Part shown: positions 41,612-55,684 of the stretch, piece by piece
Layout of the letters: every line of letters starts with the position of its first letter
Position numbering within the stretch: position 1 is the first letter of the stretch
From: Motacilla alba alba
Lineage: Eukaryota > Chordata > Aves > Passeriformes > Motacillidae
DNA: 64,000 bases
NCBI RefSeq assembly: GCF_015832195.1
Contig: NC_052033.1
Location: forward strand, 1,984,001-2,048,000
Reading direction: 5' to 3'
Program-made: the position numbers and the translations under genes
Notes under the pieces: generated by a model
The model's input: only the letters and a program-made list of their open reading frames with translations
Told to the model about the DNA's origin: nothing
Database searches by the model: none

Positions 41612-44600
41612 ATGTCTCCGGAAGGAAAAAAGCTTTTCAACATCATTATTTTGGGAGTCTCATTTATGTTTATATTCACTGCTTTCCAGTCCTGTGGAAA
41701 TATCGCAGTAGGTGTCACTTTCAATTTGTGCCACGTTTCCATCTCAGTTATTTATCCTGGCTTGTCTTTTGTGTGCTCTAATGTTGCTTTATTTGGGATT
41801 TCCTAATGTGCACAATACTTTGACATTTATCTTCTTTTGGTTTAGTTTGAAGTAGATTAATGTGTTTAACCAAGTAATTCAGCAGGTTATCTCTTTAAGA
41901 TAGCATAGCTACATATAAAACTGAGCCTGATTGCTTAGAAAGTATAAAAATAATATTATGAAATGTTTGAGCTTTAAAATAGTGTCTGCTTTAACACTTG
42001 TGATGTTAGACAATTGAATTACATTGAGCCTTGCATATTCTATATTGTCCCTTTCAAAATATTTGCCTAAGTTATTATTAACCATGCTATTATTAACTAG
42101 ATTTTCATAATCTAACAAACTAGATATTGAGGGGGAGTATGTGGATAACACCTGACAAATAGATTTCTACAATTGCTAAACTGCCAAGTCACCTTCCAGC
42201 TGAAGGAGTTATTTGCTGCTATTTAGTATCTTTGCAGAGCAAAAACTGAGCACAGCATAATCCAAATTTACTGCTACTATTTAAATTTTTAGACTCCTGT
42301 TACTGCCAGGTTTAGCCCTTTAACTTCCTGAGCTGTATTGTTAGTTCTGCTCCTGCAGGGCAGTTAGGTTTCAACATCCCCTTTGAGCCCACAGGTCTTA
42401 CAGCTCTTTTCTTGCATGCAAGAGAGATCCTTGCTGCGTTCAGACAGATAAATGTCCTTCACTGCATTACAGAAATATTTAGACAGAATATTACAGAATA
42501 ATACAGAAATATTACAGAAATAACTACTTGGGGTAGTTTTTGTAAGTTCCAGTGCAGTGTGATACTTTCTGTGAGCTCTCAAAGGCAGCCCAACGATCTC
42601 AGAAATTCTGCAATGAATTCAGCACCTCACTGAATTGGACTTTGTGATCATGCAATCATGTAATTCATTGTCATAAAAGTCTTTACAAGTGACTTTCAAT
42701 CAGATCTGCCTGCCAGTCCAACTAACTACATGGTCTCATGATCACTAAAGCTGATTCAAGGGGAAAAAAAGGAACAGGGAGATAATGGGAAGCTGAAAAA
42801 CATGGAAACTCTTATCAGAGATTCATAGTTAGGTCAAGTTGAGACTGTTCTGAAACTTCTCCTTTTTTCCCCACTTTTAAAATTAAGATAGTCATACCTA
42901 TCTACATAAGGAAGGTCTTAAGTGAAACAGAAGTTTTGTGAAGTATTTTAGGTCTTTTATGAAACCATGATTTAATAATAAAGTACTAATTTCTTCTTCA
43001 AACATAGACGTTTCCTTGCCAAATATCTCCTGCATCTTTGTTGTGGAGGTGGTGTCAGTTGTAATTAACATTTTAAATTCTTTTAAGTACTTTGTAGTGT
43101 CTATTAATGAATAATTCTGATGTTTGATACTGACTTCAGATGGATGCAGGTGTTCTCAAAATACAAGATAGATTCTAACATATCACAATGTATGATCTTC
43201 TCCTCGCAGCAAACGGTTATCACGAATTTAAACAACACAGACTTTCATGGAAGTGGCTACACGAGGTAATTACACAGATTTTCTTCTTACTTTGCTCCTT
43301 GCAGAGTGAACTTAGTTACAGTTTCATCCAGTAGAGAGACACTCTCAAGAGATTGCAGAGTTCTGCTGACTTCATAATTTATTGACACACTTAAAGCAGT
43401 TTAAAACAGGCTTCTCACGGTTCTGCTCTGAACTATTTCCAGTTGAACTACATATCTGGTTTGCATGTTTTCTTTGTAGGGTAAAAAACCACTGTCATCA
43501 CATTCTCAACATTTTACCTTAGGAGGCAAAGAAGGTGGAAGTTTAAAAATAAATAAAACTGCTAACTCAGGCCTTGGTTGTTTGCTTTTGTACACTGTGT
43601 TTGTGCAGGGCAGGTGGTGTGGATCAGCTCCCAGGAAATACTACACAAATGTGAAAGGAGCAGTCAGAAAGACAAGCAAAGCCACAAAAACCATTCCCTT
43701 TGTTGCACTGGCAGAGTCAAACTTGTCAGGCATGATCAGGGACCTTTTGCATTCCAAATTAATCTGTCCTGTAGGAAAACCTCATTGCTCCTTTGAGTGG
43801 TATACTGCCTTAATTTAAACTAAAACTGCCACTGGCACAAAAGATGTCTGTAGAATTTCTGTGGTGTATCTGGCAGAAGATGAAAACCTCACTGACAGAT
43901 AAATGAGGTTCTAGAGCACTCTCCTCTAGACACACAGGGTACAAAATACAATAACTGCTGTTCAGGCAGTTTGACAAATGCATGCTGTAAATTCCAAGAT
44001 GTCTTTGCCTACAGTAGTTTGGGACTCTACTCAGCAATCCAGGGAATACTGTTCACTCCTGTATTCCCAGGTGCAGTGCCATGGGCGAAGGGAACAGAAA
44101 AAAGTAGGGAAATGAACCATTGAAGTTTTGCTGTTAAGTTATATATGTACTTAACTGGATATTTTTAAAATCCACTGATCACTCTTAAATAATATTTTAG
44201 CCTATATTTTATTTTAAGTATTTAATACTCTTTGTTTTTATTTTTTGTAGCATGTCCATTATTTATGGAGTATTGTCTGCTTCAAATCTTATATCACCTT
44301 CACTGGTTGCAATAGTGGGACCTCAGTTCTCCATGGTTGTTAGTGGTGTGTTTTATAGGTAAGCATTTATTTTGAAGTTTTGCCTGCTTCCTTGGAAATA
44401 CTTCTTTAATTTATTTTTTTTTTCACATCTAAGGCTTCTGTGCCATACATGAAATTGTACTGGCTAAGAAAAGCCTCTCACAGAGACACTCCAGGTGTTC
44501 ACCTGCAGAGTACTTCAGCCTACTGGAAACAGCACATTTTTTTCCACAGCATTTCCAGACTTTGCTGACTGTGGAATTGAGGTTATGGTCTCAGATTAAT

Positions 44601-47600
44601 AACAATATAAAAAATTCTATGTGCTTAGAAGGGTAAAAAAGATTTTTCACATACACCCTGTTTTTCAACATCCCTTAGGAGAGAGTAGCTGATTTAGAAG
44701 GACCCAAGTGCTTTGATCTGATTGTTAAAGAGCATTGTCCACTCTAGGTCAGTGTTCAATGAGCTGATCTCTTCTGTTCCAGCCTGTACATTGCAGTCTT
44801 TATCCAGCCAGCTACATGGGCTTTCTACACTGCCTCTGTGCTTATTGGCATTGCAGCTGCTGGTAAGCATTGTTCTTACTCTGCTGTTTTTTATGAGATT
44901 TCAATATACCTTTAAAATATTTTTATTTCCTGAGCAATATATTCTGTCTGTTTCAGTCCTCTGGACAGCCCAGGGAAATTGCTTGACTGAAAATTCTGAT
45001 GAAAACACCATTGGAAGGAACAGTGGGATATTTTGGGCACTCCTACAGTTCAGGTAAACTTTATTTGTTAAGTTTTTGTTTTGTTGTGTACACATTCTGC
45101 CTTTGACATCTAAAAAGTGGGAGACTGCATTAAAATTACTCCCCTGGGACCTTGCAGTCAGTGGGAAGGAGAGATGGAAGCAATGTTTTTATTGGTGTTG
45201 TGCATTACAGAACAGGGAATGAAGGAAAGCTGAGTTTTGCAATCTCAGCTCTTGAGCTGCTAAAAAGATCTTTCTGTTAAGGGAGCATTTGAGGGATGTA
45301 ACAGCAATCTTGGCTTTGGAGGGCTGTTCCAATTCGTGTCCTTTATTGAGCTAGTTCTCACTGCCAAGGTGAAGACACTGAAGTTGGACCTGGCAGCCAG
45401 AAGCCAGAAAAGAAATCTTGTTTTTGACAGCTTTCTGATATTAAACTTTGAGTGCTGCTCAACTAAAAAAGTCAACAAAAAGCTCAGCATCAAGAAGGGC
45501 AGTGAGAACACGGCAGGGAATGCTGTGTTGTGGCCATTAAATGTTTTGTGCAGAGACAGTTAATGCCTCTCATGGGAGTGTAATACCATTAGGATATAGA
45601 GGAAAAAAATGAAATTATACAAGAAGATAGAGCTGATGGCTTGAGGAGAGACTGAAAAGGTTGGGACTCTTCCTGTGGAGGAGCAGCAGCTGAGGAAGAT
45701 TATTCCAATGTGTCACCCAAAATGTGAGCACAGGGGAGCTGAGTGTGGAACTATTGCTCACCAAATGCTGCTGTGCTGGACTGGGGTCACTGGGTGAGAG
45801 TGAGGAGGGGCTGGTTTGAAACAGATAAAGTGCTTTTCACAGTGGGTGATTAAACTTTTGGAGCTTGCAGCCTTGGGAGTGTGTAGAGTTGGACGGTGTG
45901 AGCAGGATTGAAAAGGAATCAAACAAATTCATGGGAGACAGGTGCACAAATGGTTCCTGAAGAGAGATCCTTTTACCACCTCTTATACAGCAGTTCTGAA
46001 TATTCTCCCAGGATATAAATCTGGGAGATAACCAGGGGAATGAATAAAAAAATGCTTAGGGTGCTGAGCCTGCATTGCTAATGCTGCAGTGGGGATGGGA
46101 TCCAGGGCTGGGAGGACATTAGCCTGAATCAGCCTGCATTTGTCAAACTTTGTGTTTCTAAAGTTTTCAGTTCCAGAATTAACCCCTCAGTATATTATCA
46201 GAGTAGCAATTTCCACAAACCCAGCTGATTGTGGGTTTTACAGTGAGTAAAATACATGAGTTAGTAAGAGGAAAATTGGCTTTAAAAATGGTTTAAATAA
46301 TTTATTCACAAGAACTGTATTTTGGGAAATGGTAGTTAGGGACACAGAATTTCCTTGACCTAAACAATCCTTCAGACAAAGCACATGACCCTGCAAAGGA
46401 AGTATTGCAAAATCACCTCCAGAAATACGTCAGCTTTCTAACCTACATGCTTCCAAAATTAGAAGCAGCTTCGATGCAGATTTAATCATTTTTGCCACCA
46501 CCTTGTGTCTTGATTGATAAAAATAAATAGCCAGCATTTTGGGGCAGAATCCTCAAATTTGTTTGAGTTTTATATAGAAGCAGTTGACATGGAGAGTGAC
46601 TCCTGTCTTTATTTCTTTCATGATTGCACAGCCTTGGGATTTTTTGTTTGTCATGTGGTGCTACAACCCTATTTTTTCATAGAATGTATTGTTGACCTTT
46701 GCTCTTTTTGTTTGCAGCTTGATTTTTGGAAATCTGTACATATACTTGGCTTGGCAAGGAAAAACTCACATATCAGGTGGGTAGTGCTTGTTTATATGGC
46801 CAACCTTTAAATACAGTAGCATGAATTAACAGATGAAATAATGAGCTCCAAAGTGGCAGGAAGCTTATAAAAAAGCAGACTTTTTTTTTTTTCCCCTTGT
46901 AATTTATTGTAGGTAGTCTCTTCTTGGAGATTTTCCACAATAGCTACTCTGGGATTTTCCCTGTGCAGTCACATTTGTGCAGGTGCCAAAATACACTTGG
47001 GGAAAGTGTTCTGGCTGTGTGTGTAATATTGTACACACTGTCCTATTCCAAAGTAAGCTCCTGGTGTGGACGGTTCTTTAAATCATATTGGAGATTGATA
47101 ACCCTATGGAATAAAGGAAAATAAAGGAAAACCATCTCAGATTTTACTTCACGTCTGCATTAATTGTGCTGGCACAAAGCACTGTTGGGGGCAGAGGCTG
47201 AGGTGAGGCAGCCCTGCTGGGAGACTGGAGAAAGAACTCCCTTTCTTGGCATAGTCTATGAGATGAACTTCCTGATGGGATTGAAATTAATGCTGTATTT
47301 TTTTCCATATGATGTTGTGCTTCACTGGCAAAGAGCAGGAACTGAGTAACAGTAGATTTTATTCATGTTTTTGAGCCAGACAGTGTCGAGATTGTGATTT
47401 TAAACCAAAGATTTCTGTCAACTGTTTAGGCCAGGCAAAGTAGGGGGGTGGGAATTCATTAAGAAAAGTGGTGAAAATAGATTTTAATAACCAAAAATGA
47501 GTGCTGCTAGGAAGGCAGTGTGCTGTAAACAGGTAAGTTTGATTTTCCTGTTCTATAATTACTGATAATTTTCCTTATTTAGTCCTAATGTTGAATATCT

Positions 47601-50600
47601 ACTAGAATGGTCAATTCTTTTAACCTTTAACAGATGATTTAATTCTGCTCTGGTCAATCAGGAATAAGATGTTGACTTTTAAACAATAATTATCAGGTTT
47701 CAGAAAGAACAGAGAGAACAGTTCACTTCTTGTTTCTGTTAGCTCCATCTTTTCAGTTTCTCCACAGGTGCAGGTTTGGTAATGACACACTGGCTAAATT
47801 TAAAGGTCATTTTCTGCATTCTCTCACCTGTAATACAAAGGTTTAAGTGTTATTGGAAATATTGGAGACACTTTGAACCTGGGGGAGGTCTCAAATTCTG
47901 TGCATTCCAAACTTCACTGCTCTGCTAACCACAGAACAGAGCAATTAACTATGAGGCAGTTCTGCTGTTACATTTCCCTGCATCTTAAGTGTCTTGAGAT
48001 TCCTCTTTATTAGAAAATTTTATATCAAACCCTAACAGCACTTAAAAATCAAACAGCGTTTAAAAATCAAATCTTATTTTACTACCTATATAAAAATAGC
48101 AGAGTCATTTCAAGCTGTGAAGCACACCTTCTCTTTTTGGATCTGTGATCATACCCAAGTTATTTTTAGGACAAGTTTGCATTTGCTGTTGAGCTAAGGG
48201 GGAAGGAAATACAAGCATAGGTAAAATCTTCAGGGTCATGCATTTGTTCAATCACAACTCTTTGGTGTTACTGGCTTTTTTTCCCTGCTTAACCCTGGTA
48301 ATTGGGGCTGGCTTTTGTATTAGATGTGACTGTGCTGTGCTGCTGTAACCAACTTGTTTAGCAGAGTTGCCCCCTCCAGCTGCTGTGGCAGTCACTGAGG
48401 TTTTGGTGATTTTAATGCCTACAGTTTATGATGTCATGGTGCTCATGGTTTTGATGCTGGTCAAAAGATTCTCTTAGAAATCTGAAGGGGTTTGGGGCAG
48501 TTTATGTTCAGTCTGAATTATATAAGTCTTCCAAGATGTACTTTCTTCTGCTAATAATTTATGCACTTCCTTTAATTGGCTGCTCCTTGGTCATAGCCTT
48601 TGCATGGCAGAGAATGCGAGGGACCTCTTTAATTTGCTGATATTTTATTAGCACCATAAAACTGAGACAGGAGTTTGCCAGCAGCTCCATGTGGAAGGTA
48701 AGCTAGAAAATGAGTGTGTGTTAAACACTGTAGCATGTGCGTGTTAGTTGTTGGAAGGTAGCTGGATTGGTTTGGATCTCTTCTGCACATCTGGTTATGG
48801 CTCTTGTTTGTTTTTCCACAGAGAGCGATCGCAGAACTGTCTTCATTGCTCTGACTGTTATCAGTCTTGTGGGCACAGTTCTGTTCTTTCTGATTAGGAA
48901 ACAAGAGGACACGAAAGCTCCAGGGGATGATGATTCCACTAATGAAATCCTGGGGGAGAGCTCGTGAGTGTTGATGGCAATAACATGTTGTCACATCTCC
49001 TCGTTTGTGCTCCTGCTCCGCAGAGGAACACTGTGCATTCACTTCCCCTCTGTGCTGGAAACAGGAATGTTATCAGCAATCTGGTGGATTCACAGATTTA
49101 ACAGAAAAGTATCTGTATTTTAACAATGAGAATATATCAGAAATAATGTTCTTGATATGGCATGTTCTCAAGGGTGAAGTTCAGTACTGCACATGAAGTT
49201 TTTCCTTTGATAAGCAAGTGCCTTGCAAAAGATACCCTTCACCTCTTCTCCACTGATTATTAATCTTACCCTCATCAGCCCATTTGAAAGGCTGGAATAA
49301 ACAGAAAATACTCCTTTTTTATAGGTTGTTTTACAAACTAGAACATGTTTTTTCCTGTCTTCTCTGAATATATATTCCACCCTGATAAGTACATTAGAAA
49401 TGGACACTTACACAGATTCATTGCAGTTTTACCTGAGGCATCAGCTTAAATATTTTTGCTTTATTTAAAGAACAATGAAATTGTTAGAAAAACATCAGTG
49501 AGCATGCCTGTGGAAAAATGTTGAAAGCTAAAAATGTTCAAAAGAAAGATACTATTGAGCAAGCATTCACTAGTGCAGGCAGCAAAGAGATTTTGTGCTT
49601 ACTCTAGATCTCAGAAACTTTAAAAAATACATTGGGATAATCCAGTATATAGTGCAGGGCTAGAAGATGTACAGAAAGTTTGAAAAATGAAGGTGCCTTC
49701 CAGCACAGCAATAAAGTGTGGTTATTCTCTTCCATTTTGACCAAGTAATTTGTTTACCCAGGTCTGCACGAAACAAAATGATGAGAGCAGTGGCTGCCTT
49801 CAGTAAGTACAATTTCACCTAAGAGTTGCTTCAGCAGAACCTGGCATCTCCTTGCCAGCTCTCTGTGTTTGTGCTGATGATGTGATCACGTACAAAGCAT
49901 TTCAATCTGAAATTGAAACTCTCCTGAGTGGTCCAGGAGAGACTTGGAGTGTTCCTCCTTTGATGTGATTTCAGATCCAAACTGCTTTACAACAGCGTCC
50001 TTGTACAGATGAGCACAAAAGGAGCAGGTTACTCCTTGGGAAAGGCAGCGAGACTGAAAAATAAAAATCAACAAACATATGAAGATAAAATGAAGTCAGA
50101 TAGGCTGTGTGATTTGTCACCAGTTGATATCAGTTAACAATTTAGAACTGAAGCATCTGCAGTTCCCTTTGAAGCTTGATGTGTTCTGCCTGAGACTGTT
50201 AAGTTTGTTTTGAGGATGTGGCATCTTCACTGAAAATCTATTTATCCTTTCAGGAGACAGTTGCCATGAACTGAGAGTACAAAAGTACAGAGAGCAGAAA
50301 ATTGTCTGATAATTGAAAACTGTCTATCTCCTCTTTAATATTTCCCCCACTGCCTTTCTTACAAAATACAATTTTTGGATGGCACATTTCTTCTAGATGG
50401 CAGATTGGGGTTGGTTTATTTGGCACTCTGCTGTAATAAACAGTAAATAAAACTTTAATACACAGTTTGTATAATAACCAATTTTTGCTTTAAGCAAAGA
50501 GCTAAAGAAGCTGTAGATTATCTTAGTGGTATCCTCAGAAGTTTTATTAATTTTCTTTATTATTTCCTTACAGAAAAATCTATTACTCTGAGCTTCACCA

Positions 50601-53600
50601 AAGAGATGCTGCTCCTCAGTGTTACCACAGCCTACACAGGTATGAAGCCAGCAGAGTTTCACCATGGAGCACTGGCAGGGCATTGTTTGGAATTTTAACC
50701 CCAGACTGGAATTTTAACCCATATCTCTGCAAACATTATTTGGATATTTTAATTATTTTTGGGTTACTCTTGACGTTTCTGGGTCCTGGGGAGGAGGAGG
50801 GGTGCATCCAAACTTGCAGGTGCTGATTCAGTAGAGTTCTGGGTCCCAAAGTGAGAGGCAGAATTTACAGAGCTGGCTTTTATGGGATTTGATATTGCAC
50901 TATCAGTAGTTTGGAGATTGTTTAATGCAGCTGTATTGCATACATTTAATGCAGTTGTATTGCATTTGAATTAAAGGATTGTTTGTACATCATCCCTTCA
51001 TTGAGCCATGGGAGATTCTCAATGCTCATCATTTTAGTCTTTGTCCTATTGGGAAACAGCTTTGTAATTTCCAGCTGTTTTTATCAATTGGATTGGCTGT
51101 GGCACGAGTTCTCACTCTTTTTAGCAACTTTTAGGTAAACTTGGTCTGCCATCCTTGGACCAATGTATGAGTTGTAAAATCAAAATGTATTTTTGCCATA
51201 TAAATGATTCTTCCACCAAAAAAAAAACCCTATAAAATCCTTGAGTTGTTTTTTGGGGGGTTTCTTGCTCTTTATTTGGCTTCAGATGTAGTTTTTTCAT
51301 GCTCAAATTAGGTTTTTTTTTATAAAATAGATGCACTTTCAGAACCTAAGCTCTGAGTCACCTTTAGGAAAAATTATTAAAATTATTGTTATGTGAAAAG
51401 AAAAATGTAGATGTGAACAAAATACAAACATTGCAGTTTACAGCAGCTCCTGGCAGAGAAACAGCAGGAGTAACTCTGGAGTTGGGTGGCTCCAGCCACT
51501 AAGCTGAGAAACAAATTACTTCACAGCATCTCCAGTGTTGTGTTAACCCAGATTAATTCACATGAATTCCTCTGGGAATGGGAATGTGGAGCAAGATAAC
51601 AAGGGAAGGGAGTCAGTCAGGTTTTTGCCCGAATATCCTGAAGTTTGGGTTTACAGGTGGCATAAAAATAAATCAGTCCAGCCTGGGGAAAAAAATATCT
51701 GCTGCCATCTTCTGGATCTGGGTTGGTGTTGCTACTTTCTGTAGGAAAACAGAAAATTCCCTAAGGCCAACAGGGGCTTTTATTCCAAAATTACTGGAAT
51801 TAAGATGCTCCAAGTGCACCCCTGCTATTGAAGCCATGCAGTTCATCCAAGCAGGGCAGGGTGAGCTGTACCAGCATTTGGCTGTAGCCAGAAAGGAAAG
51901 AATATAAATGAGAAAGTTATTTTAAGCTGTTTTTCTTTGTTTAGAGTAACATTTTGTGTTGTTTTAAGTACACTGTTTTATTGAGTTGGTATTTTTATAT
52001 TAATGGTTGCTCATGGTTGGGTCAGTGGTATCACCTTTCCTCACAGTAATGTCAATAGAAAGGAAGAAAGAGGATTTAAAACAAATAGCACTTGTTCTTT
52101 CTCAGCTTAAATTCATTATGTGTGTATAAAAAAGTTCATTTTAGGATTCTTAGCTCCTCGTTGGCATTTGAGGCTGCAGGGACTTTTAGGAGTGCCATAA
52201 CTTGAAAGAGGGGGGGGGAAATCCTTAAATGATATTGTGCTTTATTTCTTCAGTTACTTTGAGTTATTTCACGTGGCATTTTTATTTGACAAAATTCCAG
52301 AGTTTTTGTAGAAGTAGAAATATAAACTGTAGGTTTATATTTGTTAAATATAAATATAAATATAAATATAAATATAAATATAAATATAAATATAAATATA
52401 AATGTTTATTATAAACAAACGCAAACCTGTATTGTATATATTGTTGAATATAAACATTTTAGGTGTTGAGTCAAGAGTAGCAGCACTGAACCTGAGTGCC
52501 TGTGACACCAATTAGTGACACTTTCCTAATGTGGTTTTTAGGAACTGGTATAGAAGAATATAATAATTACATAGTTTAAAATTCCCTCTTTGCTTTTCTT
52601 ACCCGCATCTAATTTAAATAAATGTTTTGAAAGATACCTGAGGGCCAAACAGCCTTTAGACATAAAGATTTTTTCCTGACTTTTATGAGAGTGCATCTAT
52701 GAGTTCTGTCTGGTTTCTTTCCAAGGTTTGGTGTTAACATTCTTTTCTGGAGTCTATGGAACGTGCATTGGTGCTGTGAATAGATTTGGCAGTGAAGAGA
52801 AAAGCCTGATTGGTCTCTCTGGTATTTTTATTGGTGTTGGAGAAATCTTGGGTGAGTCTAAACTTGTCACCTTTTGACAACAAAAAGGATTAGGCTGATG
52901 CAGTTATTAATTTTTTTGTGTGTTTAACTCAGTAGTGTGTTTTGAGCTTCCAGCAATAATTATGTGAACACAAAATGAAATGGTAGCAATATAATTGGCA
53001 CTGTGGTTCCTCACTGCACTGTGAATTACACCTAACACTCTGTAAAGTGGATGTAGACCAATTCTAATATTCTGCATTCCTCGGTGGAGGAATAGACAGA
53101 CTTCAAATGTGAGAAACACTTGGCTGCAGTGTTATTAGGGAATTGACACCATTTTGCTGTTTTAAATGCTATTTTGAAATAGTATTATGTTTGCATTTTT
53201 ATTACTTCCTGAGTGATATAATTTTAATTTTTTTGAATAAATGCTTACACTAAGGATTTCTTTCTTTAAAAAGTTTGCTTGTGTTAAATGAGATGTGATA
53301 TTTGAATAAATTTGGCTACAGGTAATATTCATTAAGTAAATATTTCTTTTTTTCTGTAGACTCAAGTACTGAGGTGTTTAGTAAAAAACCACTGTTCATT
53401 AGCAGCTCAAATCCATCGAGTTGCATGTTTTTCAATTAAGAGCTGAGCACAAGGCTGTCCATTTTCACTCAGTGATGTTGCAATACTGAAGGAAACTGGC
53501 TGCTCTTAAATACTTGCCAAAAGGTGAAATATGTTCATCAGCACCCATCTGATCAATCTCCTGCCCCATTTCCCTGGCAAACTCCTTGGGGCCGTTTGCA

Positions 53601-55684
53601 TATCAGTCAGTCTTTGTTATCCAATGTGGCAACGTTTGTAATTTAAATTGTCAGTATTTAAATCTCCACTTCTGATTCAATTCTCTCCTCTTTTCTGCTC
53701 CTGCAGGGGGAGGAATCTTTGGCTTGCTGAGCAAGAAGAGTCGCTCTGGCAGGAACCCAGTGGTGATGCTGGGCATCCTTGTCCACTTCATAGCCTTTTA
53801 TTTAATTTTTTTCAACATGCCAAACGATGCCCCCATTGCTCCTATGGAAGGAACAGATCAAGTTGCTTATATGATTCCAAGGTATGTGGGATTTTTTTTG
53901 CCTTTGGCTGCTGTAACTCAGGATGTGCATAAAACAGCTTTTTCTCTACAGAAATTTTCTTGGAGTTTTTTTCTGTGTAGTAACTAACTCCCTGGAAAAA
54001 GCTTTCAGGAATTCTGTTTTTGTTAAAGGTAGATATCCCACCAGTGTGTACCCAATTTAGGAACTTGAATGGCATAAGAATAAAAAGCCTGGGGATGAAT
54101 AGTAGCAGTTGTGTCACTTGACAACTGATGTTTCTGACATGTAGCACAATAGCAGGACCAGCATCTATTGTAGTGGGTGTTAAGAATTCAGTTTATTTTA
54201 AAACAGTCTTGGGCTCAGTTTCACATCAGGGAGCACCAGCCTTGCCCTGTTGCACTGGTTTTTAAAGTCTTCCAGTGCTTACTGTCAAATTCCACTTGGT
54301 GTGACTGCAGCCTGTCCCTTACAGCACTCAGTGTTTGGGGGAAGAATATAGAAAGCTTTCTTATCTCATCATTACAACTTTCTTTAGGGCTGTATTTTTA
54401 CCAATTTGTGTGAAAAACCTGTGCTGTCAGTTTGCAGACCCAGCTGCTAACTTGCAGTTCTAAGCATTTGTGCCTGTGCAGGTGACTGGTCTTAGCTGGA
54501 GTATTTTTCTGTCAAATGAATTGGTTTTTCTCTAACATTCCTGCAGATTTTTGAACTCACCACGTGCCTCAGCTTTTAATCACTGCTCTGTGGGTTTTGT
54601 GGCTCCAAGCACTAAAACCTTATTTTAGTGATTCTAATTCAGTGCAGAATTGACTGCAGGTAACAGTAACAGAAGTCTTGGCATTCAAGAAATTAAAGCT
54701 GATGAAATGACTCCTTTTGCCAAGTCAGGCATTCCCAGTTCTTTTCTGGGGAAATTAAAAGTGTGATAACTTTCTTCCATTCCCACTTTCCAAATAAGCC
54801 TGCCAGAAACAGTTTATAGATGTGTGAGTGTTTGAATGAACGGCTTTTAAATTGGAATTGCTTTCTCCTTCAGCAAAGAGGTGGCCATGCTCTGCAGCTT
54901 CCTGCTGGGGCTGGGGGACAGCTGCTTCAACACCCAGCTCCTCAGCATTTTGGGATTCCTGTATTCAGAGGACAGTGCTCCTGCCTTTGCCATCTTTAAG
55001 TTTGTTCAGGTATTGCCTAACACAGCCTTTTGGAAGCAGGATTGTTGGGATGTTACTGAAATACTGGGTTGGGCTTCTTAATGAGCTGTGAAAAATGTTT
55101 CTGCAAATTATTTCATGCTGACTTTCGGTGTAAAATAGTTTTGTGATGCTGGAAACAGTTTCCTGGGCTATGATCTTAAGGCTTTGTCTGTGTTGCTTCT
55201 AGACAAAACGGTTTGAAATACCAGAGATTTTGGTAGTGGTTTTACCATTTGAAATACCAGCTTGCAATGCTACAAACACTTTGGAGTTTGGTGTTAGCTG
55301 AATGCTGTTTAAATAACAAGTAAAAACTAAATCTGTTGTGGGACGTGCTGAGACATATGTTGAGGTATAATGAAACCTTAAGATTCTCTGTCTACTACAA
55401 AAGCATTCTGAGAGCTTCATATTAAACTGTCTCTATGTCACTTTGATAATCCTTCTGTAGCAGCACCAGCCTGGAAATCTCCACTGATAATCCTTTCACT
55501 TTGTTTTTCCTCTCAGTCCATCTGTGCTGCAGTTGCCTATTTCTACAGCAACTATTTCCTGCTGCAGTGGCAGCTCCTGATCATGGTGCTGGTGGGCTTC
55601 TGTGGAACAATCACCTTCTTCAGCGTGGAGTGGGGAGCAGCAGCAGCCCTCGCTGCCCGTGGCTCAGACTACAGCAGCATCTGA
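41612..55684 (+). CDS. MFSD11: MFSD11, major facilitator superfamily domain protein 11 (UNC93-like)
   Basis: Complete gene with 13 coding exons: 41612-41707, 43210-43265, 44251-44358, 44783-44862, 44957-45053, 46718-46776, 48822-48963, 49762-49802, 50574-50639, 52726-52851, 53707-53881, 54874-55009 and 55517-55684. The sum is 1350 nt, giving 449 aa, the human length. All junctions are GT/AG and in phase. The protein starts MSPEGKKLFNIIILGVSFMF, ends ARGSDYSSI and has about 12 hydrophobic segments, as expected for an MFS carrier. A central charged cytoplasmic loop (QEDTKAPGDDDSTNEILGE, exons 7-8) splits two six-helix halves and is the least conserved part. Conserved blocks include WTAQGNCLTENSDENTIGRN, SGVYGTCIGAVNRFG and LGLGDSCFNTQLLSILGFLY. 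It is an orphan solute carrier of the UNC93-like branch; the substrate is unknown. Short consecutive exons (41-66 nt) are notable. Confidence 0.97.
45640..46130 (+). mobile_element. Possible ancient CR1-like 3' region in MFSD11 intron 5
   Basis: Phrases such as GGTGATTAAACTTTTGGAGC and AAAAGGAATCAAACAAATTC resemble the 3' regions of old CR1/L3-type LINEs (compare GTTAAACTGTGGAACTTGC as remembered). Divergence is high and boundaries are approximate. Confidence 0.4.
52345..52404 (+). repeat. Hexanucleotide microsatellite (TAAATA)10
   Basis: Ten tandem TAAATA units, the last one TAAATG, in MFSD11 intron 9 about 320 bp before exon 10. Pure and long enough to be polymorphic. Confidence 0.97.
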
